A stretch of 64,000 nt of DNA, from NCBI GenBank assembly GCA_902826245.1, contig CADEEA010000010.1:1-64000 (forward strand), in the 5' to 3' direction. The notes beneath the pieces were generated by a model. The model was not told the DNA's origin, did no database searches, and saw only the letters and a list, made by a program, of their open reading frames with translations. Numbering within the stretch: position 1 is the first letter of the stretch; each line of letters begins with the position of its first letter. Below are positions 52,773 through 61,876 of the stretch, piece after piece. The position numbers and the translations under genes were made by a program. This DNA comes from an uncultured Alphaproteobacteria bacterium (GTDB taxonomy: Bacteria; Pseudomonadota; Alphaproteobacteria; Caulobacterales; Aquidulcibacteraceae).

Positions 52773-54035
52773 ATGCCCATTCGGAAGGTTGCGGTAGCGG
52801 CGCTTCTAGCCGCCTGCGCCATCGGCCCCGGTGAACAGCGGGCCGAGCGCACGGCTTACGTCAATGGGCAAATTTTCGACGGCGAGCGCTTTGCACCGGG
52901 CGCCATCGTCGTCGAGGGCGGTCGCATCATCGATGCTGCTGCCTCAACTACGGCGCAACGCGTCGATCTCGGCGGCGGTTACGTCATTCCGCCGTTCTGC
53001 GAGGCCCATAACCACAACCTGGGCGATGAAAACCAGAACACGGAAACGATTGCGCAGTACTTGTACGAAGGCATCTTTTACGTGGGCATCCTGTCAAACT
53101 TGCCTGCGCTCACCGATCCGGTCCGGCACACATACAACACGCCTGCCAGCGTGGACGTCACCTTCGCCAACGGCCCGCTGACCGCGACGGGCGGCCATCC
53201 CATTCGCATACGCGAACTATTCCTGGATCGCGGCTTTTATCCCGGCTTCACGCGGGAGACGTTGCCAGGACAAGGCTACGTCGTAATCGACAACGAAGCC
53301 GATCTGGAACGGCAATGGCCTGCCATCACGGCGCTCCGGCCAGATATCATCAAAATAATTCTGATCTCTTCCGAAGAGTTCGCCCGTCGACGTGACGATC
53401 GTGAGTTCTTCGGCGCCAAGGGACTCGATCCAGCGCTCGTGCCAAGCATCGTCGAGCGCGCGCATGGCGCTGGATTGCGCGTGTTTGCGCACATCGACAC
53501 AGCGCACGATTTCCATGTGGCGGTCGACGCCGGCGTCGATGTCATTGCGCACATGGGCGGTTTCAATGCGCCCACGCATCTCGATCCGGAGGATGTCAGA
53601 ATTGCGGCTGAGCGCCACATCCCGGTAATAACCACAGCAGCCCTGCTCGAGCGGCGGCGCGAACGCTTGAGCGTGGACGCCTTCGCCGCCTTGCAGGCCG
53701 CGCAAATTGAAAATCTTCGCTTGATGCAAGGCGCCGGCGTCACGCTGGTCGTCGGCAGCGACGAACCGCGCGCGACGTCAAGTTTCGAGACAGATTACCT
53801 GAGAACCTTGAACCTGTTCAGCAATGCGGAATTGCTGCGCATGTGGTCCATGGATTGCTCCGCTGCGCTGTTTCCGGAGCGGCGGCTCGGCCACCTGCTC
53901 CCGGGCTACGAGGCGAGTTTCCTCGTGCTTGGCGCCGATCCGCTGGCGGACTTCGAAGCAACGGAGAACATAACGTTGCGCGTCAAGCAGGGGCGCGCGC
54001 TGGAAGTGACACCGCCGAGGGATGAGCATCACTAA
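52773..54035 (+). CDS. Amidohydrolase-superfamily lipoprotein-like enzyme
   Basis: 420 residues. N-terminal signal (VAVAALLAACAIGPGEQRAE, with a possible lipobox LAAC). Amidohydrolase-like barrel: TAYVNGQIFDGERFAPGAIV, FCEAHNHNLGDENQNT (His-x-His replaced by His-Asn-His), VFAHIDTAHDFHVAVDAGVD, IAHMGGFNAP and VVGSDEPRATS. The C-terminal beta segment LLPGYEASFLVLGADPLADF is standard. It should bind metal and hydrolyse an unknown cyclic amide or peptide. Stand-alone. Confidence 0.85.
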   Translation: MPIRKVAVAALLAACAIGPGEQRAERTAYVNGQIFDGERFAPGAIVVEGGRIIDAAASTTAQRVDLGGGYVIPPFCEAHNHNLGDENQNTETIAQYLYEGIFYVGILSNLPALTDPVRHTYNTPASVDVTFANGPLTATGGHPIRIRELFLDRGFYPGFTRETLPGQGYVVIDNEADLERQWPAITALRPDIIKIILISSEEFARRRDDREFFGAKGLDPALVPSIVERAHGAGLRVFAHIDTAHDFHVAVDAGVDVIAHMGGFNAPTHLDPEDVRIAAERHIPVITTAALLERRRERLSVDAFAALQAAQIENLRLMQGAGVTLVVGSDEPRATSSFETDYLRTLNLFSNAELLRMWSMDCSAALFPERRLGHLLPGYEASFLVLGADPLADFEATENITLRVKQGRALEVTPPRDEHH

Positions 54036-54079
54036 TCAACCGGCGCGCGGGCGCTGAGCTACGAATAATGATCGAATGA

Positions 54080-54415
54080 TTACTCGCCGGAATAGTTCGC
54101 CGCGAGATAGACGCCGCCCTGCGAGAGCATAACGTAAAGGGTGCGCTGTTCGGGGTTGGTTATAGCGTCATTTTGGAAGGCGACGACCCATTCTGTCGCG
54201 CCATTGCGCTGCCGCAAATTAGCACTGACGGGCTCGCGTCCGCGCCAACTCGCGTTGACTGTACCCCGCTCCACCAAACGATCGACGACAGCCATCGCGC
54301 TTGTCACCGCCACCAGGCGCGGATTTTCGGTTTCGTACATGTCGTGTTCGGGGTGGGCGTAGGCCGGGCCGATCACCGCCAAAGTCAAGGCCAACGCGCT
54401 TAATAATGGTCTCAT
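54080..54415 (-). CDS. Small secreted protein (DUF6488-like)
   Basis: 111 residues. Signal peptide (1-20, ending AYA) followed by an exposed His-rich start (HPEHDMYETENPRLV) and a compact domain (TSAMAVVDRLVERGTVNASW, then GATEWVVAFQNDAITNPEQR and TLYVMLSQGGVYLAANYS). It is 9 bp downstream of the HupE-type transporter gene on the same strand, so they are probably co-transcribed. The DUF number is from memory; a periplasmic metal or copper link is inferred from the His residues only. Confidence 0.7.
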   Translation of the reverse strand: MRPLLSALALTLAVIGPAYAHPEHDMYETENPRLVAVTSAMAVVDRLVERGTVNASWRGREPVSANLRQRNGATEWVVAFQNDAITNPEQRTLYVMLSQGGVYLAANYSGE

Positions 54416-54424
54416 TGCATCACC

Positions 54425-55249
54425 TCAGTTGAACTCTTCCGCCGGGAGCAAAGTGTCTCTTCCTTCTCGCTGGCGGGCCGAGTCTTCGTCCATCGCCTCA
54501 TGTGCATGGTAATGCCCGTCGTGAGAAAAGCCAAAGTCGTCGGGCTGCGTTGTGTGCAGCCAGCCGTGCATTTGGTAGAGAAAAAGCAGCGCACCAGCGG
54601 CCATGAGCGCCCAATTCGCGGCTTTCGCGAGCGGGGTGAACAAGGCCAGACGCCGCAGAACAGCCAGCACCGCCACCATGGCGATCAAGGCCGCGATCTG
54701 GCCAAGCTCGACCCCGACATTGAAGGCGACGATGCGCTCGACCAGCCCATTTTCCGGCAGCGGCAAGTTTTGGAGGCGCGTCGAAAGACCGAACCCATGA
54801 ACGAGGCCAAATCCGAACACCATGAAAAGAAGATTGGGCGGTTCGATGCCGAGGCCCTTGCGGAAGCCATCCACGTTGTCGAAGCCCTTATAGATGACTG
54901 AAATCGCGATCACCGCGTCGATCAGGTAATAATTGGCGTGGATGCCCAGCAGCGTGGCGCCCAAGAGCGTGATGCTGTGGCCGATGGTGAAGGCGGTGAC
55001 GAACTTCACGATGTCCCAGAAGCGCGTCAGAAAGAACATGACGCCGAACAGGAACAGCAGATGATCGTAGCCGGTGATCATATGCACGGCGCCTGAGCGC
55101 AGATAGTCCAACAGGCTTCCTTCTGCGAGGCGCTGGGCTTCTGAATCTGGCACTCGATGCGCGAAGGCCGCGCCCACGAAAAGGGTCAGGCACGCAAGCG
55201 CCAGCGCCGCCGGCGCCAATCGTCGCATTGTTGGCGCAACGTCGCCCAT
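54425..55249 (-). CDS. HupE/UreJ-family membrane metal transporter
   Basis: About 274 residues. Signal-like first segment, then five to six membrane helices. Conserved block AVHMITGYDHLLFLFGVMFF (GxDHLLFL signature of HupE/UreJ_2) and FTIGHSITLLGATLLG, NVGVELGQIAALIAMV. The C-terminal tail is His-rich (FSHDGHYHAHEAMDEDS). Family members take up nickel or cobalt, or export copper; the metal here is unknown. The ATG at 55249 has GGAGAG 9 bases upstream; ATG 55228 is an alternative. Divergent from atpI. Confidence 0.88.
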   Translation of the reverse strand: MGDVAPTMRRLAPAALALACLTLFVGAAFAHRVPDSEAQRLAEGSLLDYLRSGAVHMITGYDHLLFLFGVMFFLTRFWDIVKFVTAFTIGHSITLLGATLLGIHANYYLIDAVIAISVIYKGFDNVDGFRKGLGIEPPNLLFMVFGFGLVHGFGLSTRLQNLPLPENGLVERIVAFNVGVELGQIAALIAMVAVLAVLRRLALFTPLAKAANWALMAAGALLFLYQMHGWLHTTQPDDFGFSHDGHYHAHEAMDEDSARQREGRDTLLPAEEFN

Positions 55250-55507
55250 TAAGGTCTCTCCGCAGGTCCGCCAACGCGCGCTGAACAAGCGCCCAAATCC
55301 TGACGAGTATGCACGCCGCCACGGGCATTGCCACCGGCGCCCTCCACGCGCGCCAATGGCACGAGCAAACCGCCCGCCCGCCCCAAATGTCGCACTTCCG
55401 CGCCCGGCGGCTTCCTTGACGCCCCGGCTACCCCCCTCTAGTAATCCGCGCGCTTGCGGGGGGCCTCGGGAACCGAGTCGCCCCTCGTGGGCGTATGCAA
55501 GTGTTCA

Positions 55508-55858
55508 ATGGCAGACGAAAAACCGGCAGATTCTAGACCTTCCGGAGACGCCCTTTCCGATCTGCGCCGGCGCGTCGCCCAGGCGCGGGGGGAAGGCGCC
55601 TCGCCCTCCCCGCCCGCCCAAAGCCCGGCCTCGCTGGCGCTGCGGTTCGGCGGCGAGTTCGGCGCGGCGGTAATCGTTGGGGCATTGCTTGGATACGGGG
55701 CCGATGCTTTTCTCCACAGCGCGCCAGTGGGGTTGATGATCGGCGTCGGGCTTGGGTTCGCCGCTGGGGTGGTGAACGTCGTGCGTGTCGCGCAGACGTT
55801 CAATCGCGCCAATCCGCCGGACCCCAACGCACCGTCGCTCCCCGACGATGAGGATTGA
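55508..55858 (+). CDS. atpI: AtpI/AtpZ-like ATP synthase accessory protein
   Basis: 116 residues. A hydrophilic lead (1-40, SDLRRRVAQARGEGASPSP) is followed by two membrane helices (FGGEFGAAVIVGALLGYGAD, then GLMIGVGLGFAAGVVNVVRV). The pattern and place directly upstream of atpB mark AtpI, which helps assemble the c ring. The proline-rich tail is unusual. Start ATG at 55508 after a weak GTGTTCA; the frame upstream is not protein-like. Confidence 0.88.
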   Translation: MADEKPADSRPSGDALSDLRRRVAQARGEGASPSPPAQSPASLALRFGGEFGAAVIVGALLGYGADAFLHSAPVGLMIGVGLGFAAGVVNVVRVAQTFNRANPPDPNAPSLPDDED

Positions 55859-55878
55859 AGACTGGAGTTGAGGCTTAA

Positions 55879-56634
55879 GTGTCGAACGACCCGATCCACC
55901 AGTTCCATATCGACCCGATCAGCGAGCCAATTCAGCTCGGCGGGATCGACGCGACTTTCACCAATGCGAGCCTGTTCATGGTCGCGAGCGTCGGGCTCGC
56001 CAGCTGGTTCATGTTCCAGGCGATGAAGCCAGCGGCGCTGGCGCCGGGCCGCGCGCAAGTGGTGGCCGAAAGCGCCTACGGTTTCATCCACGGCATGGTG
56101 AAGGACATTGCCGGCGCCGAAGGGGTCAAGCGCTTCTTCCCGTTCGTGTTCACACTCTTCCTGTTTATTTTCGCGGCGAACATGATCGGCATGTTCCCGT
56201 ATTTCTTCACCCCGACCAGCCAGATCGTGATCACCGCCACCATGGCGCTGATGGTGTTTTTCACCGTGCTCGTGGTCGGCTTCGCCAAGAACGGCTTGAA
56301 ATTCCTGAAGCTGTTCGTGCCGTCCGGCGTTCCCATCTACATTTTGTGGTTCGTGGTGATCATTGAGATCATCTCGTTCTTCTCGCGGCCGCTGAGCCAC
56401 GCGGTTCGTCTGTGGGCCAACATCTTGGCAGGACACTTGGTGCTGAAAGTGTTCGCGGGCTTCGTGCCGATGCTGGCGGCGGCGGGTTTTGTCGGCATCC
56501 TTGGCTCGATCCTGCCGCTGGGCATGACGGTCGCGCTCTATGCGCTCGAATTTCTGGTTGCGTTCCTGCAGGCCTACGTGTTTGCGCTCTTGACCTGCAT
56601 CTATCTGAACGACGCCCTTCACCCCGGCCACTAG
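55879..56634 (+). CDS. atpB: ATP synthase F0 subunit a (AtpB)
   Basis: 251 residues from a GTG. Five membrane helices. The key Arg is in LSHAVRLWANILAGHLVLKV (match to E. coli aArg210 block). N-terminal MSNDPIHQFHIDPISEPIQL is typical of alphaproteobacteria. It forms the proton half-channels against the c ring. The GTG start with GGAG upstream (55864) is needed, because no in-frame ATG precedes the conserved residues. Confidence 0.95.
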   Translation: MSNDPIHQFHIDPISEPIQLGGIDATFTNASLFMVASVGLASWFMFQAMKPAALAPGRAQVVAESAYGFIHGMVKDIAGAEGVKRFFPFVFTLFLFIFAANMIGMFPYFFTPTSQIVITATMALMVFFTVLVVGFAKNGLKFLKLFVPSGVPIYILWFVVIIEIISFFSRPLSHAVRLWANILAGHLVLKVFAGFVPMLAAAGFVGILGSILPLGMTVALYALEFLVAFLQAYVFALLTCIYLNDALHPGH

Positions 56635-56664
56635 GCCGCCAACACACCTAACTGGAGAGAGAAA

Positions 56665-56892
56665 ATGGACGCGGAAGCAGCAAAAATGATTGGCGCCGGC
56701 ATTGCCTGCATCGGCATGGGCGGGGCTGGCGTTGGCGTCGGCATCATCTTCGGCAACTTCCTGCAAGGCGCGCTGCGCAATCCGAGCGAAGCGCCCAAGC
56801 AATTCGGCAATCTGATCTTCGGCTTCGCCGTGACCGAAGCGCTCGGCATCTTCTCGCTGCTGATCGCGCTTCTGCTGCTGTTCGCGCTCTAA
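56665..56892 (+). CDS. atpE: ATP synthase F0 subunit c (AtpE)
   Basis: 75 residues, two helices forming the rotor ring. Gly-rich first helix ([16 protein letters not shown]) and the essential carboxylate Glu58 in [20 protein letters not shown]. The polar loop [10 protein letters not shown] contacts the central stalk. AGAGAGAAA ribosome site before the ATG. Confidence 0.96.
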   Translation: MDAEAAKMIGAGIACIGMGGAGVGVGIIFGNFLQGALRNPSEAPKQFGNLIFGFAVTEALGIFSLLIALLLLFAL

Positions 56893-56907
56893 GGCGGAGC
56901 CGATCAG

Positions 56908-57462
56908 ATGGCGATCGCGCCACACGGAGCCGATCACGTCGCTGAAGCGGCGGCCCATGGCGACGTCGCACACGCGGCGGCGGAAGCGGGCGCGCATGGA
57001 AGCGAAGGGGGAGCGTTCCCCCCGTTCGACGCTAGCCTGTTCGCCAGCCAGCTGTTCTGGTTCGCGCTGACGTTCGGCGCACTCTATTGGGTGCTGTCGC
57101 GCTACGTGCTGCCGAAGGTGAGCGCGGTGCTGGCCGAGCGCGCCGCCACCGTGCAGGGCGATCTCGACGCCGCCGCGATCCAAAGCGCCGCCGCCGAGGA
57201 CGCACGCGCGGCGATGGAGAAAGCCACAGCGAAGGCCCGCTCCGACGCCCGCGCCATGATCGACAGAGCCCGCGCCGACATGACTGCAAAGCTCAGCGCC
57301 GAGCAGGAAGAAGCCGAGGCGCGCCTCACAACTCGCATCCACGCCGCGGAGGCCAAGGTCGGCGCCGAACGCGCCAAGGCGCTCGGCGAAGTACCGGGTT
57401 TGGCCGAGGCGCTGGCGCGCGACATCGCAGACAGGCTGGCGCCTAAAGGAGCGCGCGCATGA
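56908..57462 (+). CDS. atpF': ATP synthase F0 subunit b' (AtpF')
   Basis: 184 residues. One membrane segment (about 50-66, LFWFALTFGALYWVLSRYVL) and a long coiled coil of Ala/Glu/Arg-rich helix (AAAEDARAAMEKATAKARSD). The extended N-terminus with HG and AHG repeats is typical of b' chains in alphaproteobacteria. It pairs with b to make the peripheral stalk. Overlaps the b gene by 4 bp (ATGA). Confidence 0.92.
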   Translation: MAIAPHGADHVAEAAAHGDVAHAAAEAGAHGSEGGAFPPFDASLFASQLFWFALTFGALYWVLSRYVLPKVSAVLAERAATVQGDLDAAAIQSAAAEDARAAMEKATAKARSDARAMIDRARADMTAKLSAEQEEAEARLTTRIHAAEAKVGAERAKALGEVPGLAEALARDIADRLAPKGARA

Positions 57463-57947
57463 CCTTCGACGCCACTTTCGTCGCTCTCATCGCCTTCAGC
57501 CTGTTCTTTGCGCTGCTCATCTATCTCAAAGTCCCGACGATGATTTTGAAAGCGCTGGATACGCGCGCTCAGGAGATCGCCAAGGAATTGCACGACGCGC
57601 GCCGCATGCGCGAAGACGCGGAAAAACTGCTCAAGGAGTACGAAGGCAAGCGCGCAATAGCGGAGGCGGAAGCCAAGGCCATCGTCGACGCTGCCAAGCA
57701 GCAGGCCGCAGCCGTCGCCGAGGAAACCCGCGCAAGCATGATGGCGGCGATGGCTCGGCGTGAACGCCAAGCCGAGGAACGCATCGAAGCGGCCGGCGCG
57801 AAAGCGAGCGACGAAGTCCGCACCGCCGCCGCCGAAGCTGCGGTCGCGGCGGCTGAAAAGCTCCTGCGCTCACGCCTGGACGCCCCTGCCCAGGCGGCTT
57901 TGGTCAACGAGGGCGTCGCTGAATTGGCCAAGCTCAAATTTGGCTGA
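57459..57947 (+). CDS. atpF: ATP synthase F0 subunit b (AtpF)
   Basis: 162 residues. N-terminal membrane segment (1-25, MTFDATFVALIAFSLFFALL) and a coiled coil through to the C-terminus (KPAAAAEETRASMMAAMARR-like; key part EAAVAAAEKLLRSRLDAPAQ). Peripheral-stalk partner of b'. No atpH/A/G/D/C genes follow, as is usual for alphaproteobacteria with a split F1 locus. Confidence 0.93.
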   Translation: MTFDATFVALIAFSLFFALLIYLKVPTMILKALDTRAQEIAKELHDARRMREDAEKLLKEYEGKRAIAEAEAKAIVDAAKQQAAAVAEETRASMMAAMARRERQAEERIEAAGAKASDEVRTAAAEAAVAAAEKLLRSRLDAPAQAALVNEGVAELAKLKFG

Positions 57948-57995
57948 GTGACGTAAGACGACAATCAGCGCCAATCTGGACGCCAGGACTGTGTG

Positions 57996-58880
57996 ATGGC
58001 CTCCCGTCTACAAAGCGCGCTCGCCTCCGGGCACTTCGTACTGACGGCGGAGGTCACCCCGCCGCTATCCACTCGCGCTGAGGACCTTCTGGCCAAAGCG
58101 GATCCGCTCAAGGGCGTGGCCGATGCGGTCAACGTGGTCGATGGCGCTTCTGCTCGCGTGCACATGGATTGCGTGGCCGCGGCGGCAATCCTTCTGCAGC
58201 ACGAGATCGAGCCGATTTTGCAGCTCACCTGCCGCGACCGCAATCGCATTGCGCTGCAAAGCGCGCTCATCGGGGCCTATGCGCTCGGCGTGCGCAATGT
58301 GCTGTTCCTTCGCGGCGACGATCCGAAGGCTGGCGACCAACCCGACGCCAAGCCGGTGTTCGATCTGGACTCCGCAGCTCTGGTCGCGACGGCTCGCGCG
58401 ATGCGGGAACAGCACGCATTGCCGAATGGGCGCGCGATTGCGGGCGACGCCGACTTCTTTATCGGCGTGACCGATGCTCCGGCGGAACCGCGCCCCGACT
58501 GGGCGCCGACCGCGCTCAAGAGAAAAGTCGACGCCGGCGCGCAATTCATCCAGACCCAGTTCTGCATGGATGCGGAAATCGTGCGCGCCTATATCGCGGC
58601 ATTGCGCGCGCACGGAATCAACACGCCGGTGCTGATCGGCGTTGCACCGCTCGCTTCGGCAAAATCCGCGCGCTGGATGAAGGAAAAGCTCTTCGGCGTC
58701 ATCATACCCGACTGGATGGTGGAGCGGCTGGAGGCGACCTCCGACCCGAAAGCCGAGGGCGCGGCGATCTGCGTCGATCTCATCAAGGAATTGCAGACCA
58801 TCGACGGCGTGGCGGGCGCCCACATCATGGCGCCTCTCAACGAAGCCGCCATTCCAGGCGTCATCCGCGCGGTGCGGTGA
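57996..58880 (+). CDS. Methylenetetrahydrofolate reductase (MetF-like)
   Basis: 294 residues, MTHFR TIM-barrel fold: FVLTAEVTPPLSTRAEDLLA, ADAVNVVDGASARVHMDCVA, ILQLTCRDRNRIALQSALIG, NVLFLRGDDPKAGDQPDAKP, GAQFIQTQFCMDAEIVRAYI. The FLRGDDPK block is specific to this family. It should reduce 5,10-methylene-THF to 5-methyl-THF for methionine, or run in reverse. Found 48 bp after atpF and likely to share its transcript. Not the classic metF position beside metE/metH, so the exact role needs care. Confidence 0.88.
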   Translation: MASRLQSALASGHFVLTAEVTPPLSTRAEDLLAKADPLKGVADAVNVVDGASARVHMDCVAAAAILLQHEIEPILQLTCRDRNRIALQSALIGAYALGVRNVLFLRGDDPKAGDQPDAKPVFDLDSAALVATARAMREQHALPNGRAIAGDADFFIGVTDAPAEPRPDWAPTALKRKVDAGAQFIQTQFCMDAEIVRAYIAALRAHGINTPVLIGVAPLASAKSARWMKEKLFGVIIPDWMVERLEATSDPKAEGAAICVDLIKELQTIDGVAGAHIMAPLNEAAIPGVIRAVR

Positions 58881-59124
58881 CATCGCGCCTCGCGGCGCGC
58901 GCCGCTGATTTGGCTCGGCTGACTGGCCAATTTGTAATGTTGTACAGACCAGCGAGCGCCGCATTTTCGCCTCAATTCGTCCCGCACATTAATTATCCCG
59001 CGACGGCCATCTGCGCGACGCCGGCGATCCGATTGTCCGGTCCATTAGCGCCGTGAAGCGTACGGTTCGCCCGCGCGCGAACTCCCCTCGCCTGCGAGCG
59101 ACAATTCACGCCGGAGGGTTCGCC

Positions 59125-61251
59125 ATGACTGTGTTCAACTTCGAGACTGAATCTCGTGCTCGCCGCGATTCAGGAAAAAAGCGGGTTCCGACCTCCGCGC
59201 CAGCGGAACAGAAACAGGCCCGCTTTGCCCTCGCGGACGCCCCGCGCGGTGGCGACACCGTCCTCGACCGCCACCGCCTTCTGCTGGCAGTCGCGGAATT
59301 TCCCGCCGAGCAAACCCTGGTGCTGGACATGGTGGCGACGCCGGCGGGGCGGCTGACGCGGCTCGAGCTGACGATGCGCTCAAGCACAGCCGCTGAAGCC
59401 GAACTCGCCGCCGACACTCTGCGCCTCGCCACGCTCACAGCGCCCCATGCGCAATTCAAGCCGATCGAGGCGGGCGACGACACGCGGCTGAAATGGACCC
59501 CGCTGGCGCCGCGGCCGGAGATAATTCCCGCCGGCATCGATCGCGACGGCGTCGCGCGTGCGGTCTGGCTTGCGCCAACAGCGGTGCGGGCCGCCGACTT
59601 CGCCTGCGCAATCGCCGCCGCCGAAGCCGCGGGCGTCAAGCGGCTTCGCTTTGAGCTGCGTACGCGTCGTCCTTCAGAGGCCGAGCGCGAAGCGATCGGC
59701 GATGCCGCGCGCCGCCTCGCGCTGGCGGAGATGATAACGGAGGACGCCGCCGGCCAACTCGCCGCGCTTTCGCTTTGGCTCACGCGCCGGACCGGCGTGA
59801 GCATCGGCGTCTCCGTAGCTGCACGGGTCAATCTGCATGCAAAGGACCTCGACTATATCGCGATGGCCTTGTTTGGACGTCCCCGCGCACGCGCCGCTGA
59901 TGAGGCGTGCGTCTGCATCATCGCAGACCTACGCGCCGCCGCGCCGCAGGGGGAAGCGCCCGCCTTCCGCTTCGCGCCGACCGGGGACGATCTGCGCCGG
60001 CGCGCACGCCGCCAGCAAGTCGACGTGCCGGCCGACAATGGCGCGGTCGTGCTGGGTCTGGACGCCGCCGACGACCCCGTCCGCCTCGGCGGCGTAGATC
60101 GCACCTATCATTGTTCGATAATCGGCGGCACTGGAACTGGCAAAACCACGCTCATTCGTCACCTGTTGGCGCAGGACATGGACGCGGGCGAAGGACTGAT
60201 CTTGATCGACCCCCATGGCGATCTCGCAGATGCTGTTCTACGCCAGGCGCCGAAGCGTCGGCGCAAGGACATCATCGTCGTCGATCCTTCTGACCCCCAC
60301 TGCGAAGCGCGGCTCGATCTACTCACCACGCCCGGCGTCGATCCGGAAATGGAGCGCAATTTCGTGGTCAATCAATTGATCATGTTGTTGTCGAAGCAAA
60401 TGCACCCCGGCATCCCGGAAGCGTTCGGGCCGGTGTTCGAAAACTACTTCCGCAACGCTTGCTTCCTACTGATGCTCGCCGTCAACAAGGACGATCGCGA
60501 TCTGATGAAATTGCAGGACGTGTTTGCGGATCGCAAATTCCGCACAAGGCTCGTCAATGAATGCTCCGACGAAGGCGTGCGCCAGTTTTTCGACGGCATC
60601 GCCGAGCCGGCCCGCGGCGACGCATCGATCGAGAGCGTTGCTCCATATATTACGTCGAAGATGACGCAATTCAGCGGCAACCCGGTGACACGGCGCTTCC
60701 TCAATCCCCGCACCGGTCAAGCGCTCGACCTCCAAGCGGCGATGGACAAGGGCAAGATCGTCATCGTGCGCCTGCCGGTTGGATTGCTCGGCGAATACGA
60801 CGCGCGTTTGCTTGGCGCGCTGGTGCTGATGCAGGTTGGCGCTGCGGGAATGGGGCGCCAACGCATACCCGAAGATCAACGCCGTCCAGTCCGCGTCTAT
60901 GTCGATGAATTTCAACACCTGGCCACCCGCACCGCCGCCGACATGCTGGCGCAATCGCGCAAGTACGGTCTCTCGCTGACGCTCGCGAACCAGAGTTTGA
61001 GTCAGCTCGACGGTGGCGCCCATGGCGCGGATGTCGCACGAGCGGTGCTGGCCAATTGCGGCACCATCGCCGCCTTCCGCACCGGCATCAACGACGCCGC
61101 CATTCTCGCCAATTATTTGGCGCCGGACGTGAGCATCGATGAATTGCTAACCCTCGGCGTCGGCGATTTCGTTGTTCGCCGCCAAGTCGGCGGCGCCATG
61201 CAGCCGGCGCAACGCCTGCACGGCCTGCCGCCGCCGGAAATGTTGGAATAG
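59125..61251 (+). CDS. Solitary TraD/VirD4-type conjugation-family ATPase
   Basis: 708 residues. N-terminal domain (about 1-330) without a clear membrane segment; the motor follows: Walker A in SIIGGTGTGKTTLIRHLLAQ, DAGEGLILIDPHGDLADAVL, Walker B in VRVYVDEFQHLATRTAADML, then GLSLTLANQSLSQL. It belongs to the type IV coupling-protein/HerA-like family. No relaxase, mating-pair or T4SS gene is present. The ATG at 59125 has GGAGGG upstream. A chromosomal DNA-handling role is inferred; soluble form differs from membrane-bound coupling proteins. Confidence 0.85.
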   Translation: MTVFNFETESRARRDSGKKRVPTSAPAEQKQARFALADAPRGGDTVLDRHRLLLAVAEFPAEQTLVLDMVATPAGRLTRLELTMRSSTAAEAELAADTLRLATLTAPHAQFKPIEAGDDTRLKWTPLAPRPEIIPAGIDRDGVARAVWLAPTAVRAADFACAIAAAEAAGVKRLRFELRTRRPSEAEREAIGDAARRLALAEMITEDAAGQLAALSLWLTRRTGVSIGVSVAARVNLHAKDLDYIAMALFGRPRARAADEACVCIIADLRAAAPQGEAPAFRFAPTGDDLRRRARRQQVDVPADNGAVVLGLDAADDPVRLGGVDRTYHCSIIGGTGTGKTTLIRHLLAQDMDAGEGLILIDPHGDLADAVLRQAPKRRRKDIIVVDPSDPHCEARLDLLTTPGVDPEMERNFVVNQLIMLLSKQMHPGIPEAFGPVFENYFRNACFLLMLAVNKDDRDLMKLQDVFADRKFRTRLVNECSDEGVRQFFDGIAEPARGDASIESVAPYITSKMTQFSGNPVTRRFLNPRTGQALDLQAAMDKGKIVIVRLPVGLLGEYDARLLGALVLMQVGAAGMGRQRIPEDQRRPVRVYVDEFQHLATRTAADMLAQSRKYGLSLTLANQSLSQLDGGAHGADVARAVLANCGTIAAFRTGINDAAILANYLAPDVSIDELLTLGVGDFVVRRQVGGAMQPAQRLHGLPPPEMLE

Positions 61252-61297
61252 CGAGCGCCCTGCCGCGGCGGCAAAACGCTCGCGAACGCAAACCTCG

Positions 61298-61873
61298 TCA
61301 ACCCAGTGGATTGAATATCCCGAACAAGAGGTGATCGCGCCAGGCGCCGTTGATCTTGAGGTAGGAGCGCGCCAGGCCTTCGTGCAGAAAGCCATTCTTC
61401 TCCAGCACCCGCCGTGAGGCGACGTTGTTCGGCTGACAGGCGGCCTCGACGCGATGGAGTTCCAGGTCGGCGAACGCATAATTCACGATCGCGCGCACAC
61501 CGGCCGTTACATGGCCCTTGCCGGAATACATCTGGCCAACCCAATAACCGAGCGAGGCCATGTGGGCCACACCGCGCCGGACGCTCGACAAAGTCAGCCC
61601 ACCAATGAGCGCATCGTCCTCAGCGCGGAACAGAAACAAGGCATAGGCCTTGTCATCGCGGGCATCCTCTACGTAGCGGCGCAGGCGGTTGCGGTAGGCG
61701 GCGCGGGAGGTTTCATCGACGGCCCAAGTCGGCTCCCAGGGCGTCAGATAAGCGCGGCTGGCTTCGCGCACGTCGGCCCATTCTTGGAAGTCGCGCAGTT
61801 CCGGCGCGCGCAGATAAACGCCCTCGCCGTCCACGCGGCGTAGGCCTTCGCCATCTTTGCGCATCAACGCCAT
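61298..61873 (-). CDS. GNAT N-acetyltransferase (RimJ-like)
   Basis: 191 residues. GNAT core: YLRAPELRDFQEWADVREAS, then FLFRAEDDALIGGLTLSSVR, YWVGQMYSGKGHVTAGVRAI (acetyl-CoA loop), and RVEAACQPNNVASRRVLEKN followed by GFLHEGLARSYLKINGAWRD. RimJ/RimL type, which acetylate ribosomal protein N-termini in characterised cases; the target here is unknown. Last gene of the DUF983-SURF1-M16 operon (3-bp gap to M16). Confidence 0.9.
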   Translation of the reverse strand: MALMRKDGEGLRRVDGEGVYLRAPELRDFQEWADVREASRAYLTPWEPTWAVDETSRAAYRNRLRRYVEDARDDKAYALFLFRAEDDALIGGLTLSSVRRGVAHMASLGYWVGQMYSGKGHVTAGVRAIVNYAFADLELHRVEAACQPNNVASRRVLEKNGFLHEGLARSYLKINGAWRDHLLFGIFNPLG

Positions 61874-61876
61874 GGG

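Noticed and set aside
55438-57342. 634-codon open frame opposite the atp genes
   Set aside because: It crosses four clearly real genes (atpI to atpF') in antisense and its product shows only low-complexity His/Glu/Arg repeats.
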